From: Rhodobacteraceae bacterium UBA6236
Lineage (GTDB): Bacteria > Pseudomonadota > Alphaproteobacteria > Rhodobacterales > Rhodobacteraceae
DNA length: 16,991 nucleotides
Direction: 5' to 3'
Assembly: GCA_002440945.1 (NCBI GenBank)
Contig: DJWG01000066.1
Span: 1 to 16,991 of the forward strand
Position numbers and translations under genes: made by a program. Shown piece by piece: positions 1 through 7,475 of the stretch. The notes below the pieces were generated by a model. It was given only the letters and a program-made list of their open reading frames with translations, was not told the origin of the DNA and searched no databases. Position 1 is the stretch's first letter. Every line of letters starts with the position of its first letter.

Positions 1-405
1 GTCTTCGCCTTCAAGAAGGGCCAGGCGCCGCATGTCAACAGCTTCGAACTCGGCCAGCACGGCCGCTACCGCACCAATGTCTGGGAATACCGCGGCGTCA
101 ACACGCGGCGCGCCGGGCGAATGGAGGAGCTGGCGCTGCATCCGACGGTGAAGCCGGTGCAGATGATCGCCGATGCCATCAAGGACGTCTCGGGCCGCGG
201 CGAGATTGTCCTCGATCTGTTCGGCGGCTCGGGCTCGACGCTGATCGCGGCGGCGAAGACCGGACGGCGCGGCTATCTCTGCGAACTCGACCCGATCTAC
301 TGCGACCGGATCCTTGCCCGCTGGGAAGGCTATGCCCATGACGAGGCGAAACAGCTGGTCTACGGCTGGCCGCGGGTGGTGGCGCGCCGCAAGGCTGCGG
401 AATGA
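1..405 (+). CDS. DNA methyltransferase (N4/N6 type), C-terminal part
   Basis: The frame is open from the first base, so the N-terminus lies outside the window and only the last 134 residues are seen. They contain a motif X-like segment (HPTVKP, about bases 139-156) followed by the S-adenosylmethionine-binding motif I (DLFGGSGST, from about base 214). This order, with the AdoMet site near the C-terminus, is typical of beta-class N6-adenine or N4-cytosine methyltransferases, in which the DPPY-type catalytic motif sits upstream; that motif is not visible here. The tail continues past a LCELDP segment, as in related enzymes. The stop overlaps the next start by four bases (ATGA), so the two are translationally coupled. 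In alphaproteobacterial prophages and integrative elements such methyltransferases often carry an N-terminal ParB-like domain; whether this one does cannot be judged. The family is secure, the target sequence unknown. Confidence 0.9.
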   Translation, partial: VFAFKKGQAPHVNSFELGQHGRYRTNVWEYRGVNTRRAGRMEELALHPTVKPVQMIADAIKDVSGRGEIVLDLFGGSGSTLIAAAKTGRRGYLCELDPIYCDRILARWEGYAHDEAKQLVYGWPRVVARRKAAE

Positions 406-1199
406 CGGACGAGGGCGAGGACAAGTCCGTGCGCCGAGGCGTTCTGGCCGTGCGGCCGGGTTATGCGGTCGGTTATGGGAAGCCGCCGGAAGCGACGCGC
501 TTCCAGAAGGGACGCTCCGGCAATCCCAAGGGCCGCCCGAAAGGGGCGAAGGCCCGCAGGCCGGCGCTGAACGAGGAACGGATGAAGACCCTGATCCTCG
601 AGGAGGCCTATCGCACCATCACGGTGCGCGACGGCGACCGCAATGTCACCGTGCCGATGGCCCAGGCGATCCTGCGCTCGATCGCGGTCAATGCCGCGAA
701 GGGGCAGCACCCGGCGCAGCGGCTGTTTGCCGAACTGCTGGCGGAAACCGAGACGGCCAACCGGATCATGAGTGAAAAGCTTCTGAACGCGGCGCTCGAC
801 TACAAGCAGCAATGGGAGGCCGAACTGCGCCGCCGCGCCGCGCAGAACATCACCCACCTGCCGCCGCCGCTGCCGCACCCTGACCATATCGTCATCGACA
901 TCCGGGGCGGGCTCGTGCGGTTCCGCGGGCCAATGACCCGGGAGGAGAAACAGATGTTCGACGAGGCGCTCGCCGAAGTGCAGAAGCTCAGCGAGGGCGC
1001 CGCAGTCCGCCGGGCCGCCCTGGCCCGCGAGAGGGACCCCGAGGAGCGCGCCGATCTGATCCGCCACATCGAACTGGCCGAAACCCTGATGGCCCGCTAC
1101 CGGCAGGCATTGCCCGACGATCTGTTCCCGGTCGACCAGGAGGCTGTCGACCGCGCAGTCGCGACGGCGTTCCCGAAGCGGAGGCGAAGCAAGGGCTGA
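402..1199 (+). CDS. DUF5681 domain-containing protein
   Basis: A 265-residue protein starting inside the stop of the methyltransferase gene (ATGA overlap), which fixes the start. Near residues 25-50 it carries the DUF5681 hallmark: YGKPPEATRFQKG followed by a glycine/proline-rich basic stretch (SGNPKGRPKGAK). The remainder is charged and helical with no membrane segment or signal peptide, and the C-terminus is basic (PKRRRSKG). The biochemical role of the family is not established. It is repeatedly found in phage-like gene blocks beside DNA methyltransferases, and the basic glycine-rich N-terminus would suit nucleic-acid contact, but that is inference. Further genes of the module would be expected downstream; instead there is a short unassignable stretch and then IS256 debris, so the module seems to be cut off here. 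Confidence 0.85.
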   Translation: MTDEGEDKSVRRGVLAVRPGYAVGYGKPPEATRFQKGRSGNPKGRPKGAKARRPALNEERMKTLILEEAYRTITVRDGDRNVTVPMAQAILRSIAVNAAKGQHPAQRLFAELLAETETANRIMSEKLLNAALDYKQQWEAELRRRAAQNITHLPPPLPHPDHIVIDIRGGLVRFRGPMTREEKQMFDEALAEVQKLSEGAAVRRAALARERDPEERADLIRHIELAETLMARYRQALPDDLFPVDQEAVDRAVATAFPKRRRSKG

Positions 1200-1379
1200 A
1201 GCGGGTTTGGCGCGAGAGAGCCCAACGGCAGCTCGCCGGGATGCGTGCCTCGTCACTGTCGAGCGCCGCCTTGCGGTGGAGAGTCCAGGTCTTCTCGACT
1301 CGGATCCGAAATTGGTCTTCGCGACGTCAGCAAGCCAGCTGCGCGTTGCGAAGAGGTTGGTTGCGGCCGTGATGTGCGC
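1200..1379 (+). other. Unassigned stretch between phage-like gene and IS256 fragment
   Basis: These 180 bases hold no recognisable protein, RNA or terminator. Two frames are open through the stretch, but neither translation resembles a known family, and the IS256 homology only begins at about 1380. It may be a remnant of the gene once downstream of the DUF5681 gene, joined to the transposase fragment by a deletion. Confidence 0.4.
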
Positions 1380-2030
1380 ATGGCCGACGGGACCAAGGTG
1401 GTCCTGGGGCTGTGGCTGGAGCAGAATGAAGGCGCCAAATTCTGGCTGCGGGTGATGAACGAGCTCAAGAACCGAGGCGTGGAGGATATCATGCTGGCCG
1501 TCGTCGATGGCCTGAAGGGCTTCCCCGACGCCATCACCGCTGTCTTCCCCGAAGCAATGGTTCAAACCTGTATCGTCCATCTGTTGCGCAACTCGATGGA
1601 TTTCGTGGCGTGGAAGGATCGCAAGGCGCTCGGAACGGCCCTGAAAGCCATCTACCGTGCCGTCGATGCCGCCGCTGCCGAGGAGGCGCTGACAGCCTTC
1701 GAGGCCGGCTTCTGGGGTCAGCGATATCCCGCTATCGGCCAGAGCTGGCGTCGGGCCTGGCCCGAGGTCATCCCATTTTTTGCCTTCCCCGATGAAGTCC
1801 GGCGGATCGTCTACACCACAAATTCCATAGAGGCCCTCAATTCCAGGCTGCGCCGCGCCGTTCGCGCACGGGGCCATTTCCCCAACGATGAGGTCGCGAC
1901 CAAGCTGCTCTATCTGATCTTGAACCGATCGGAGAAAGAGTGGAAAATGCCGCCGCGTGAGTGGAACATGGCGAAGGCGCAATTTGCCGTGCTCTTCGGC
2001 GAACGTTTCATCAGAGCCATGACGGCCTGA
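1380..2030 (+). pseudogene. IS256-family (mutator-type) transposase, 5'-truncated
   Basis: About 216 codons match the C-terminal half of IS256/mutator transposases: MADGTKVVLGLW, EGAKFWLRVMNELKNRGVED, then the second catalytic Asp in VVDGLKGF (Asp codon 1506-1508), the conserved CIVHLLRNS segment and the catalytic Glu in NSIEALNSRLRR. The first catalytic Asp and the DNA-binding N-terminus, roughly the first half of a 400-residue protein, are missing. The frame stays open upstream to a start at 1245, but residues before the Met at 1380 show no family resemblance, so I place the break there. The C-terminus (FGERFIRAMTA) looks native. It cannot encode an active transposase. Confidence 0.85.
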
Positions 2031-2048
2031 TGGTCAACCGCCTCGCCG

Positions 2049-2071
2049 CACACGGAAATCCTGACAGTCCC
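2049..2071 (+). repeat. Probable right terminal inverted repeat of the IS256 remnant
   Basis: The segment lies 19 bases after the transposase stop and ends in CCTGACAGTCCC, like IS256-family ends. The partner repeat is lost, so this rests on family resemblance and position only. Confidence 0.45.
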
Positions 2072-2132
2072 CGGTCAACGCGCGTTACGCGGAAGCGTGG
2101 GGCATTGTGCCTTCCCGCTTTGGATCCGATGA

Positions 2133-2720
2133 TCAGACCGTCGCTGGCGCGACGACCCAGATCACCTCACAAGGGCCCTCGCCCACCGTCCAGAAGCGGA
2201 CCATGCTTTGCGCCGGGAAGGCGAAGCTGTCACCTTCCCGAACATTGAAGGCTCGGCCGTCAAGCTCCAACCCCAGCGTTCCCTTCAGCACCAGTCCGCA
2301 CTTGCCACCTTCGGTGTTGGAGTAGGGTTCTCCCGAATCCGCGCCGGGTTCCATCAAAAAGCGCAGCATCTGGATCTGGGGCTGGCTGTCCGGGGTAAGG
2401 ATTTCCTTGCGCAGGGCTCCGTCCAGGTACGACAACTCTCGTCGGGTGCCCGCACGAACGATAACATCGGCATCATCCGCGGTTTGGGCTTCCGGGCCTT
2501 CGAAGAGCCAGATCACCGGCATCTCCAGCGCATCGCAGATTGCCCGCATCGACTTGATCGACGGCACTGCAATCCCACGTTCGACCTGACTGATCATGCC
2601 GACCGAAAGCCCGGCCTTTTCCGCGATCTGCTTGAGGGACAAGCCTTTCACCTTGCGGCGCAAACGCAGGCGTTCGCCAATCCGGTGCTGTTCGGAGGTC
2701 AGCTGGGCCATGGTGTTCAT
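2133..2720 (-). CDS. XRE-family transcriptional regulator with C-terminal cupin (PuuR-like)
   Basis: A 195-residue one-component regulator. Residues about 12-70 form an XRE/Cro helix-turn-helix (RLRLRRKVKGLSLKQIAEKA then GLSVGMISQVERG). Residues about 115-190 form a small cupin barrel that would bind the effector. The layout and length match PuuR and related regulators of polyamine or amine catabolism. The ATG at 2720 is preceded by a strong Shine-Dalgarno GGAGGA (complement of 2731-2736); an internal Met at residue 4 is a weaker alternative. The gene is transcribed away from the ABC transporter and oxidase operon, sharing a 205-base intergenic region with a palindromic AT-rich block, so control of that operon and itself is the natural reading. 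Whether it represses or activates, and its ligand, are inferred only. Confidence 0.88.
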   Translation of the reverse strand: MNTMAQLTSEQHRIGERLRLRRKVKGLSLKQIAEKAGLSVGMISQVERGIAVPSIKSMRAICDALEMPVIWLFEGPEAQTADDADVIVRAGTRRELSYLDGALRKEILTPDSQPQIQMLRFLMEPGADSGEPYSNTEGGKCGLVLKGTLGLELDGRAFNVREGDSFAFPAQSMVRFWTVGEGPCEVIWVVAPATV

Positions 2721-2770
2721 CGGGCTACATTCCTCCAGCTTGCTTTCACGATCATTGGGATAGTTATCGC

Positions 2771-2813
2771 ATAATTAAAATTTCTTGACTGAAATTTCAA
2801 TGCAGATGTAGCG
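2771..2813. promoter_or_regulatory. Divergent promoter/operator region with palindromic block
   Basis: An AT-rich island in GC-rich surroundings. AAATTTC (2778-2784) and GAAATTT (2791-2797) form an inverted repeat around TTGACT (2785-2790), and TGAAATTTCA (2790-2799) is itself a perfect 10-base palindrome. On the plus strand TTGACT could be a -35 box for the transport operon, with a poor -10 near 2807-2813. On the minus strand TTGAAA (complement of 2795-2800) and AATTAT (complement of 2771-2776), 18 bases apart, could serve the regulator gene. Occupancy of the palindromes would block both. Boxes are predicted by eye. Confidence 0.55.
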
Positions 2814-2925
2814 TTGGGGTATCAGGCAAGCATCGTCGCTGTTGGGAGGCAGGGTCGATGCCCGGCATGCAGGTCGCGATGTCGACATCTGGGGCCGGTC
2901 AACCCGTCTGACAAAGGGGAGGAAC

Positions 2926-3960
2926 ATGAAACTTCTGACGCTGGCACCAATCTACGCCGCCGTGGCGCTTTCGGCCACTGCTCTGCAGGCACGCGACTTC
3001 ACTATCGCGGGCTGGGGCGGCAACTACCAGGACGCGCAGCGCGCGGCCTATTTCGAACCTTTCGCCGCCGCTCAGGGCGGTCTCAAATTCATCGAGACGA
3101 CCTATCTCGGCGGCCTCGCCGAGCTGAAGACCATGGCCGACACCAGCAATGTCATCTGGGACCTGGTCATCACCGACGGCGCCACGCTGCAGCTGGGCTG
3201 CGACGAGGGATTGTTCGAGACGCTGGACTGGGAGGCGATCGGCGGCAAGGACAAGCTGCTGCCGGATGCGGTCACCACCTGCGGGCTGGGCAACGTGATT
3301 ATTGGCAATGGTTTTGCCTACAACTCGAAAACCTTCCCGGATGGCCCGAAGAACTGGGCGGATTTCTTCGATCTCGCAAAGTATCCGGGCAAACGCGGCA
3401 TCAAGAACGACCCGATGATGAACCTCGAATATGCGCTGATGGCCGACGGGGTGCCGCCCGACCAGGTCTATGAGGTGCTGGCGACGCCGGAAGGGGTGGA
3501 TCGGGCCTTTGCGCAGTTCGACAAGATCAAGGCCGAACTCCAGTACTGGGACGCGGGCTCGCAGCCGGTAGAATGGCTCGCCGCCGACAATGTGGCGATG
3601 AGCACTGCCTATAACGGCCGGATCATCATGGCCGCCAAGGAAGGCAAGCCGCTCAGCTATGTCTGGACCAACCAGATCTCCAATATCGACGCCTGGGCCA
3701 TCCCGGCGAACTCGCCCTTCAAGGCCGAGGCGCTGGAGTTCATGAAGATCGCCGGGAACCCGGAGAACCAGGCGAAGTTCTCGAGCCTGATGCCCTACGG
3801 CCCGACCAATGTCGACACGCCCGCGCTGCTGCCCACCGAAGTCGTCGCAAACCTTCCGGCGGACGACAACATCAAGGACTCGCTCTTCCTGTCGGACGCC
3901 TTCTGGATCGACCACAAGGACGAGCTGACCGAGCGCTGGAACAACTGGGCCACGCACTGA
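2926..3960 (+). CDS. Polyamine-type ABC transporter substrate-binding protein
   Basis: A 344-residue periplasmic solute-binding protein of the spermidine/putrescine (PotD/PotF-like) group. The start at 2926 is chosen because GGGGAGGA sits just upstream and the product then begins with a classic Sec signal peptide (MKLLTLAPIYAAVALSATA, cleavage predicted after LQA). The longer in-frame start at 2842 would bury this signal behind 28 polar residues. The mature protein begins RDFTIAGWGGNYQDA, the beta-strand opening typical of this family, and the length is close to PotD. It should capture the substrate and deliver it to the permease pair encoded next. It is the first gene of the operon and is followed by a hairpin, consistent with higher expression than the membrane components. 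The exact ligand (putrescine, spermidine or another amine) cannot be read from sequence alone. Confidence 0.9.
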   Translation: MKLLTLAPIYAAVALSATALQARDFTIAGWGGNYQDAQRAAYFEPFAAAQGGLKFIETTYLGGLAELKTMADTSNVIWDLVITDGATLQLGCDEGLFETLDWEAIGGKDKLLPDAVTTCGLGNVIIGNGFAYNSKTFPDGPKNWADFFDLAKYPGKRGIKNDPMMNLEYALMADGVPPDQVYEVLATPEGVDRAFAQFDKIKAELQYWDAGSQPVEWLAADNVAMSTAYNGRIIMAAKEGKPLSYVWTNQISNIDAWAIPANSPFKAEALEFMKIAGNPENQAKFSSLMPYGPTNVDTPALLPTEVVANLPADDNIKDSLFLSDAFWIDHKDELTERWNNWATH

Positions 3961-3971
3961 CGACGCCGTCC

Positions 3972-4010
3972 GGGCCCGCCGCCGACAAAGGCCCGGCGGG
4001 CCCGCCTTTT
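3972..4010 (+). terminator. GC-rich hairpin with short T-run between binding protein and permease genes
   Basis: GGGCCCGCCG (3972-3981) pairs perfectly with CGGCGGGCCC (3994-4003) across a 12-base loop and is followed by GCCTTTT. It lies 11 bases after the binding-protein stop and 25 bases before the permease start. In this position it probably acts as a partial terminator or 3' mRNA stabiliser that sets a high ratio of binding protein to permease. That role is inferred from known ABC operons. Confidence 0.75.
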
Positions 4011-4035
4011 CGCATCCTATTCCGGGGCCAGGTCC

Positions 4036-5223
4036 ATGCCGACTTCGTCGCAGAAGGCGCATGGCGGGCGTCTGGCGGCCCTTGTGCTGCTGGTCCTGCC
4101 AATCGCCGTCTACATCCTCGTCTATCTGATCCCGCTTGGATCGATCGTTTCGCTGAGCCTCGACAATCGGGCGCTGAGTGACCGGTTTCCGGCCCTTCGG
4201 TCCGCCCTCGCCAATAATGACGCGGCAACGCCGGATGCCCGGGCAGCGGCGCTGCTCGCGGACCTCGGGGCGCTCGATGGCAAGAGGCAGGGCGAGGTCG
4301 CGCGATTGCTGAACCAAGAGCTGCCGGGGTTTCGTTCTCTCGCCCTGGAAACCAGCCGCAAGGTTGCCACGATCCCGCCGACGATGGACGGCTTGATCGC
4401 CTTCGACCAGCGCTGGTCGGAAGCCAGGTACTGGGAGGTTCTGACCCGCAACGCCAGTCCGGTCTCCTGGCGGCATTTCCAGAAGGCAACCGGTCTCAAA
4501 CCCGGCCCGGATGGCCGGCTGGAGATGGCCGCGGGCGATGACATCTATCTGCGCATCATGTTGCGTACGCTGGTGATCGCACTGCAGGTCACCGCCCTGA
4601 CGCTGCTCCTCGGTTATCCGCTGGCCTATGCGGTGGCGAATGGCTCATCACGGCTCAGCACCTTCATCCTGATGGTGATCCTCCTGAGCTTCTGGACCTC
4701 GATCCTGGTCCGGACCACTGCCTGGGTGGTGCTCCTGCAGACCAATGGGCTGATCAATAACCTGCTTGTCTGGCTCGACCTCATTGGCGAGCCGCTGCAG
4801 CTGATCTTCAACCGCTTCGGCACCCTGGTTGCGATGACCCATGTGCTGCTGCCCTTCGCGATCATCCCGATGATGAACGTGATGCGCACGATCCCCGCCG
4901 CGCAAGGGCAGGCGTCGCGCAGCCTCGGGGCAGGGGGGGTGGAGACCTTCCTGCGGGTCTATTTCCCGCAAAGTCTGCGCGGTGTCATCGTCGGCGGCGG
5001 AACGGTCTTCATCCTGTCACTGGGCTTCTATGTCACGCCGGCACTGACTGGCGGTCCGGGTGACCAGATGCTGTCCTGGTATATCGCGGACTTCATCAAG
5101 AAGACCCTGAACTGGGGCATGGCCTCGACTCTGTCGGTGCTGCTCCTGGCGGGCATCCTGGTGCTTCTGGCAGCTTACGGAGCCTTGCGCTGGATGGTAG
5201 CGCGGCCGGGCAGGGGGGTCTGA
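4036..5223 (+). CDS. ABC transporter permease, PotB-like, with large extra loop
   Basis: A 395-residue inner-membrane permease. The first membrane helix lies at about residues 13-40 (LVLLVLPIAVYILVYLIPLG). It is followed by roughly 130 hydrophilic residues (about 43-170) and then the usual permease core from LRTLVIALQVTALTLLLGYP onward. The EAA-type cytoplasmic loop that docks the ATPase is near residues 290-310 (SLGAGGVETFLRVYFPQSL). PotB-type permeases are usually under 300 residues; the surplus is almost entirely the segment after helix 1, expected to be periplasmic. Its Shine-Dalgarno is weak. It overlaps the next permease start by one base (TGATG), indicating coupling. It forms the channel with the next gene product. 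Confidence 0.9.
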   Translation: MPTSSQKAHGGRLAALVLLVLPIAVYILVYLIPLGSIVSLSLDNRALSDRFPALRSALANNDAATPDARAAALLADLGALDGKRQGEVARLLNQELPGFRSLALETSRKVATIPPTMDGLIAFDQRWSEARYWEVLTRNASPVSWRHFQKATGLKPGPDGRLEMAAGDDIYLRIMLRTLVIALQVTALTLLLGYPLAYAVANGSSRLSTFILMVILLSFWTSILVRTTAWVVLLQTNGLINNLLVWLDLIGEPLQLIFNRFGTLVAMTHVLLPFAIIPMMNVMRTIPAAQGQASRSLGAGGVETFLRVYFPQSLRGVIVGGGTVFILSLGFYVTPALTGGPGDQMLSWYIADFIKKTLNWGMASTLSVLLLAGILVLLAAYGALRWMVARPGRGV

Positions 5224-6008
5224 TGTCGCGCACGATCTTCTGGATGAGTACCGTGATCTGCATCGCCTTCCTGGCGCTGCCGCTGCTCCTTGTGCTGCCG
5301 CTGGCTTTCAACACCAGTTCATTCCTGACCTATCCGCTGGAGGGCTTTACCTTCCGCTGGTTCGGCGAGGTATTCGGACAGCCGAGCTGGACCAACGCCA
5401 TCCTGAACAGCGTCCGGGTCGCGGTCGGCGCCATGGTCCTTGCGGTCAGCATCGGCGGCCTCGCAGCGACGGGCGTGATCCTGACCGGCCGCTGGATGCA
5501 GGTGGTGCTCTCGGCGCTCTTCGTCTCGCCGCTCGTCGTCCCGAGCATCGTGATCGCCGTGGCCTTCGCCTATGCCTTCGGTCGCGTCGGGCTTTCCGGC
5601 AGCTACCTGTCGCTGGTCCTCGCCCATGCGATCCTCGGTGCGCCGCTGGTGTTCCTGTCGGTCATGACCTCGCTTCGGGGACTCGATCCGGCGCTGGATC
5701 AGGCGGCAGCCTCGATGGGAGCTTCGCGGCTGCACCGGTTCTGGAACGTCACCCTGCCGCTTACGGCGCCGGGGTTTCTGGCCGGGGCGCTTTTTGCCTT
5801 CATCACCTCGTTCGACGAGGTTGTCGTGGCGCTGTTCCTGGCGGCGCCGGAATCGACCACGCTGCCCATTGCCCTCTTCGCCGGCCTGCGCGACCGGCTG
5901 CAGCCCACGATCGTCGTCGTGGCCCTGATGCTGTCGCTGGTCAGCCTCTTCTTCCTGCTGGTCATGGGGCGGATGCAGAAACGCACCGCCGCCGCGCGCC
6001 AGAAATGA
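5223..6008 (+). CDS. ABC transporter permease, PotC-like
   Basis: A 261-residue inner-membrane protein of ordinary PotC/PotI length. It has an N-terminal helix (about residues 8-30), the FRWFGEVF segment after it that is characteristic of the second polyamine permease, and a permease core with an EAA loop at about residues 158-178 (QAAASMGASRLHRFWNVTLP). It starts inside the stop codon of the upstream permease and its own stop overlaps the ATPase start by four bases, so the three are tightly coupled. It should pair with the upstream permease to form the heterodimeric channel of the importer. Confidence 0.92.
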   Translation: MSRTIFWMSTVICIAFLALPLLLVLPLAFNTSSFLTYPLEGFTFRWFGEVFGQPSWTNAILNSVRVAVGAMVLAVSIGGLAATGVILTGRWMQVVLSALFVSPLVVPSIVIAVAFAYAFGRVGLSGSYLSLVLAHAILGAPLVFLSVMTSLRGLDPALDQAAASMGASRLHRFWNVTLPLTAPGFLAGALFAFITSFDEVVVALFLAAPESTTLPIALFAGLRDRLQPTIVVVALMLSLVSLFFLLVMGRMQKRTAAARQK

Positions 6009-7060
6009 CGGAGTCCGCCATGTCCTTCATCGAGATCCAATCGGTCAACAAGCATTACGGTGCAGCCCAGGCGCTGTTCGACGTCACACTTTCCGTCAGG
6101 AAAGGCGAGTTCGTCACCTTGCTGGGCCCGTCGGGGTCGGGCAAGACCACGCTTCTGCGGATCCTCTCGGGGTTCGAGCCGGTGACCTCTGGCGCGATCC
6201 GCATGGAGGGGCGTGACATCACCGCCGTCTCGCCGGAGAAGCGCAATTTCGGGCTGGTGTTCCAAGGCTATGCGCTTTTCCCGCACATGACGGTGGCGGA
6301 GAATATCGGCTATCCTCTGAAGGTCCGCCGCCGGCCGCGCAGCGAGATCGCCGAGCGCGTGCAGTCCATTCTCGACCTGGTGCAACTGGGCAAGTTCGCC
6401 CGCAGGAAGCCCCATGAACTCTCCGGCGGCCAGCAGCAACGCGTGGCACTCGCCCGGGCGCTGGTCTTCCGGCCTGATCTGCTGCTGCTGGATGAGCCGA
6501 TGTCGGCGCTCGACAAGAAGCTGCGGTTCGACCTCCAGGAGGAGTTGCGCGACATCCATCGTCGGCTCGGCACGACCTTCATCAACGTCACCCACGACCA
6601 GGAGGAGGCGATGCACATGTCCGACAGCATTGCCGTCATGAATCATGGCCGGATCGAGCAATACGGCACCGCCTTCGCCCTTTACCGCCAGCCCGCGAGC
6701 CGGTTTGTCGCTGGTTTCATCGGCAAGTCGAACTTTTTCGAAGGCCAGCTGTCAGCGGGCACCTTCAAGGCCAATGGCATTTCCGTCACGCTGCCGAATG
6801 CCGGTCCCGACGGCTCTGTGGCGCTGATGCTGCGGCCCGAAGACGCCGGGCTCTCCCTCACCGCCGGCCAGGCCGGTCGCGCGGCGGTCCCGGCCGAGGT
6901 CGTCAGTTCCACCTATTCCGGGGACAGGGCCCTCTACACCGTCAGCCTGGGCTCTGACGCCCGGTTCATGACCTACGGTCCGGCCCGCTCCGGGCTGATC
7001 ACCGACGGCACGCCCGTCTTCGTCACCTTCGACCCGCAGGATTGCCTGCTGCTGCGCTGA
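6005..7060 (+). CDS. ABC transporter ATP-binding protein, PotA-like
   Basis: A 351-residue ATPase that powers the importer. The motifs are complete: Walker A GPSGSGKTT (about residues 41-49), Q-loop QGYALFPHMTV, signature LSGGQQQRVALARAL (about 138-152), Walker B LLLLDEPMSALD (about 158-169) and H-loop THDQEEAMHMSD. The C-terminal third is the TOBE-type regulatory domain of PotA/MalK-like ATPases (ALMLRPEDAGLS). Two starts are possible. The ATG at 6005 overlaps the permease stop (ATGA). The ATG at 6020 has a good GGAG six bases upstream and opens directly with the conserved MSFIEIQSVNKHYG. I give the longer form for its coupling, but 6020 is equally credible. Confidence 0.93.
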   Translation: MTESAMSFIEIQSVNKHYGAAQALFDVTLSVRKGEFVTLLGPSGSGKTTLLRILSGFEPVTSGAIRMEGRDITAVSPEKRNFGLVFQGYALFPHMTVAENIGYPLKVRRRPRSEIAERVQSILDLVQLGKFARRKPHELSGGQQQRVALARALVFRPDLLLLDEPMSALDKKLRFDLQEELRDIHRRLGTTFINVTHDQEEAMHMSDSIAVMNHGRIEQYGTAFALYRQPASRFVAGFIGKSNFFEGQLSAGTFKANGISVTLPNAGPDGSVALMLRPEDAGLSLTAGQAGRAAVPAEVVSSTYSGDRALYTVSLGSDARFMTYGPARSGLITDGTPVFVTFDPQDCLLLR

Positions 7061-7079
7061 GCCGGAAAGGAAAGACCGC

Positions 7080-7433
7080 ATGAAAAACCTCAAGCACGCC
7101 ACGCCTGCTGACGAAGGCCCCGGACACGCCTCGCAGCCAGCCTCCGGTCTTGTCCTCGAGGGCGCGCCGGAGTTCACCACCTGGAGTTGTTTTGAAGGTC
7201 GGGTCGACAGCGGCATCTGGGCGGCGACACCCGGAAAGCACCGCGTCATCCGTGACCAGAACACGCTCGAGCATTTCTACATTCTCGAAGGCGAAGTCGA
7301 ACTTTCCGAGGACGGTTGCGACACGCCGCGCCGCTTCGGAGCAAGCGATCTCGTGGTGATCGAGCCGGGTTTCCGCGGCACTTGGCGCACGATCAAACCA
7401 GTGAGGAAGGTCTATTTTACCGCCCGGGTCTGA
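7080..7433 (+). CDS. Small cupin domain protein (DUF861-type)
   Basis: A 117-residue single-domain cupin, cytoplasmic, with no signal peptide. Residues about 40-117 hold the DUF861 pattern: GIWAATPGKHRV, then EHFYILEGEVELSEDG, and GASDLVVIEPGFRGTWRTI with the RKVYFTARV ending. The start is supported by a purine-rich GGAAAGGAAAG upstream. The family includes ureidoglycine aminohydrolase-like proteins, but the compact single-domain forms are generally uncharacterised. Such proteins often sit beside FAD-dependent amine or amino-acid oxidases of the DAO family, as here (42 bases upstream of one). It could be an enzyme acting on the oxidation product or an accessory protein; the sequence does not decide. 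Confidence 0.82.
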   Translation: MKNLKHATPADEGPGHASQPASGLVLEGAPEFTTWSCFEGRVDSGIWAATPGKHRVIRDQNTLEHFYILEGEVELSEDGCDTPRRFGASDLVVIEPGFRGTWRTIKPVRKVYFTARV

Positions 7434-7475
7434 CCGGACGGCATCCACGAAAAGCCTGAGGAACAGGGGGACGAC

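Larger units (their letters stand above)
1380..2071 (+). mobile_element. IS256-family insertion sequence remnant, right part
   Basis: This is the 3' part of an IS256-family element: the transposase fragment (to 2030) plus 41 bases of non-coding end. The right boundary is placed at about 2071, where the sequence ends in CCTGACAGTCCC, similar to the terminal repeats of many alphaproteobacterial IS256 elements as I remember them. No matching left terminal repeat is present upstream, so the copy is truncated and cannot move by itself. Confidence 0.7.

Noticed and set aside
360..1982. A 540-codon open frame on the minus strand across the DUF5681 gene and IS256 fragment
   Set aside because: It runs antisense to two recognisable genes, crosses the boundary between unrelated elements and has no family features; it is a product of high GC content.
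2842..2925. Upstream extension of the binding protein to an ATG at 2842
   Set aside because: It would place 28 polar residues before a clear signal peptide, and the strong ribosome binding site is directly before 2926.
2899..4476. A 525-codon minus-strand open frame opposite the binding protein and first permease
   Set aside because: It is antisense to two well-supported genes, spans their hairpin-containing gap and its translation is arginine/glycine-rich low-information sequence.
5699..6661. A 320-codon minus-strand open frame opposite the second permease and ATPase
   Set aside because: It is antisense to conserved motifs on the plus strand and has no recognisable domain.
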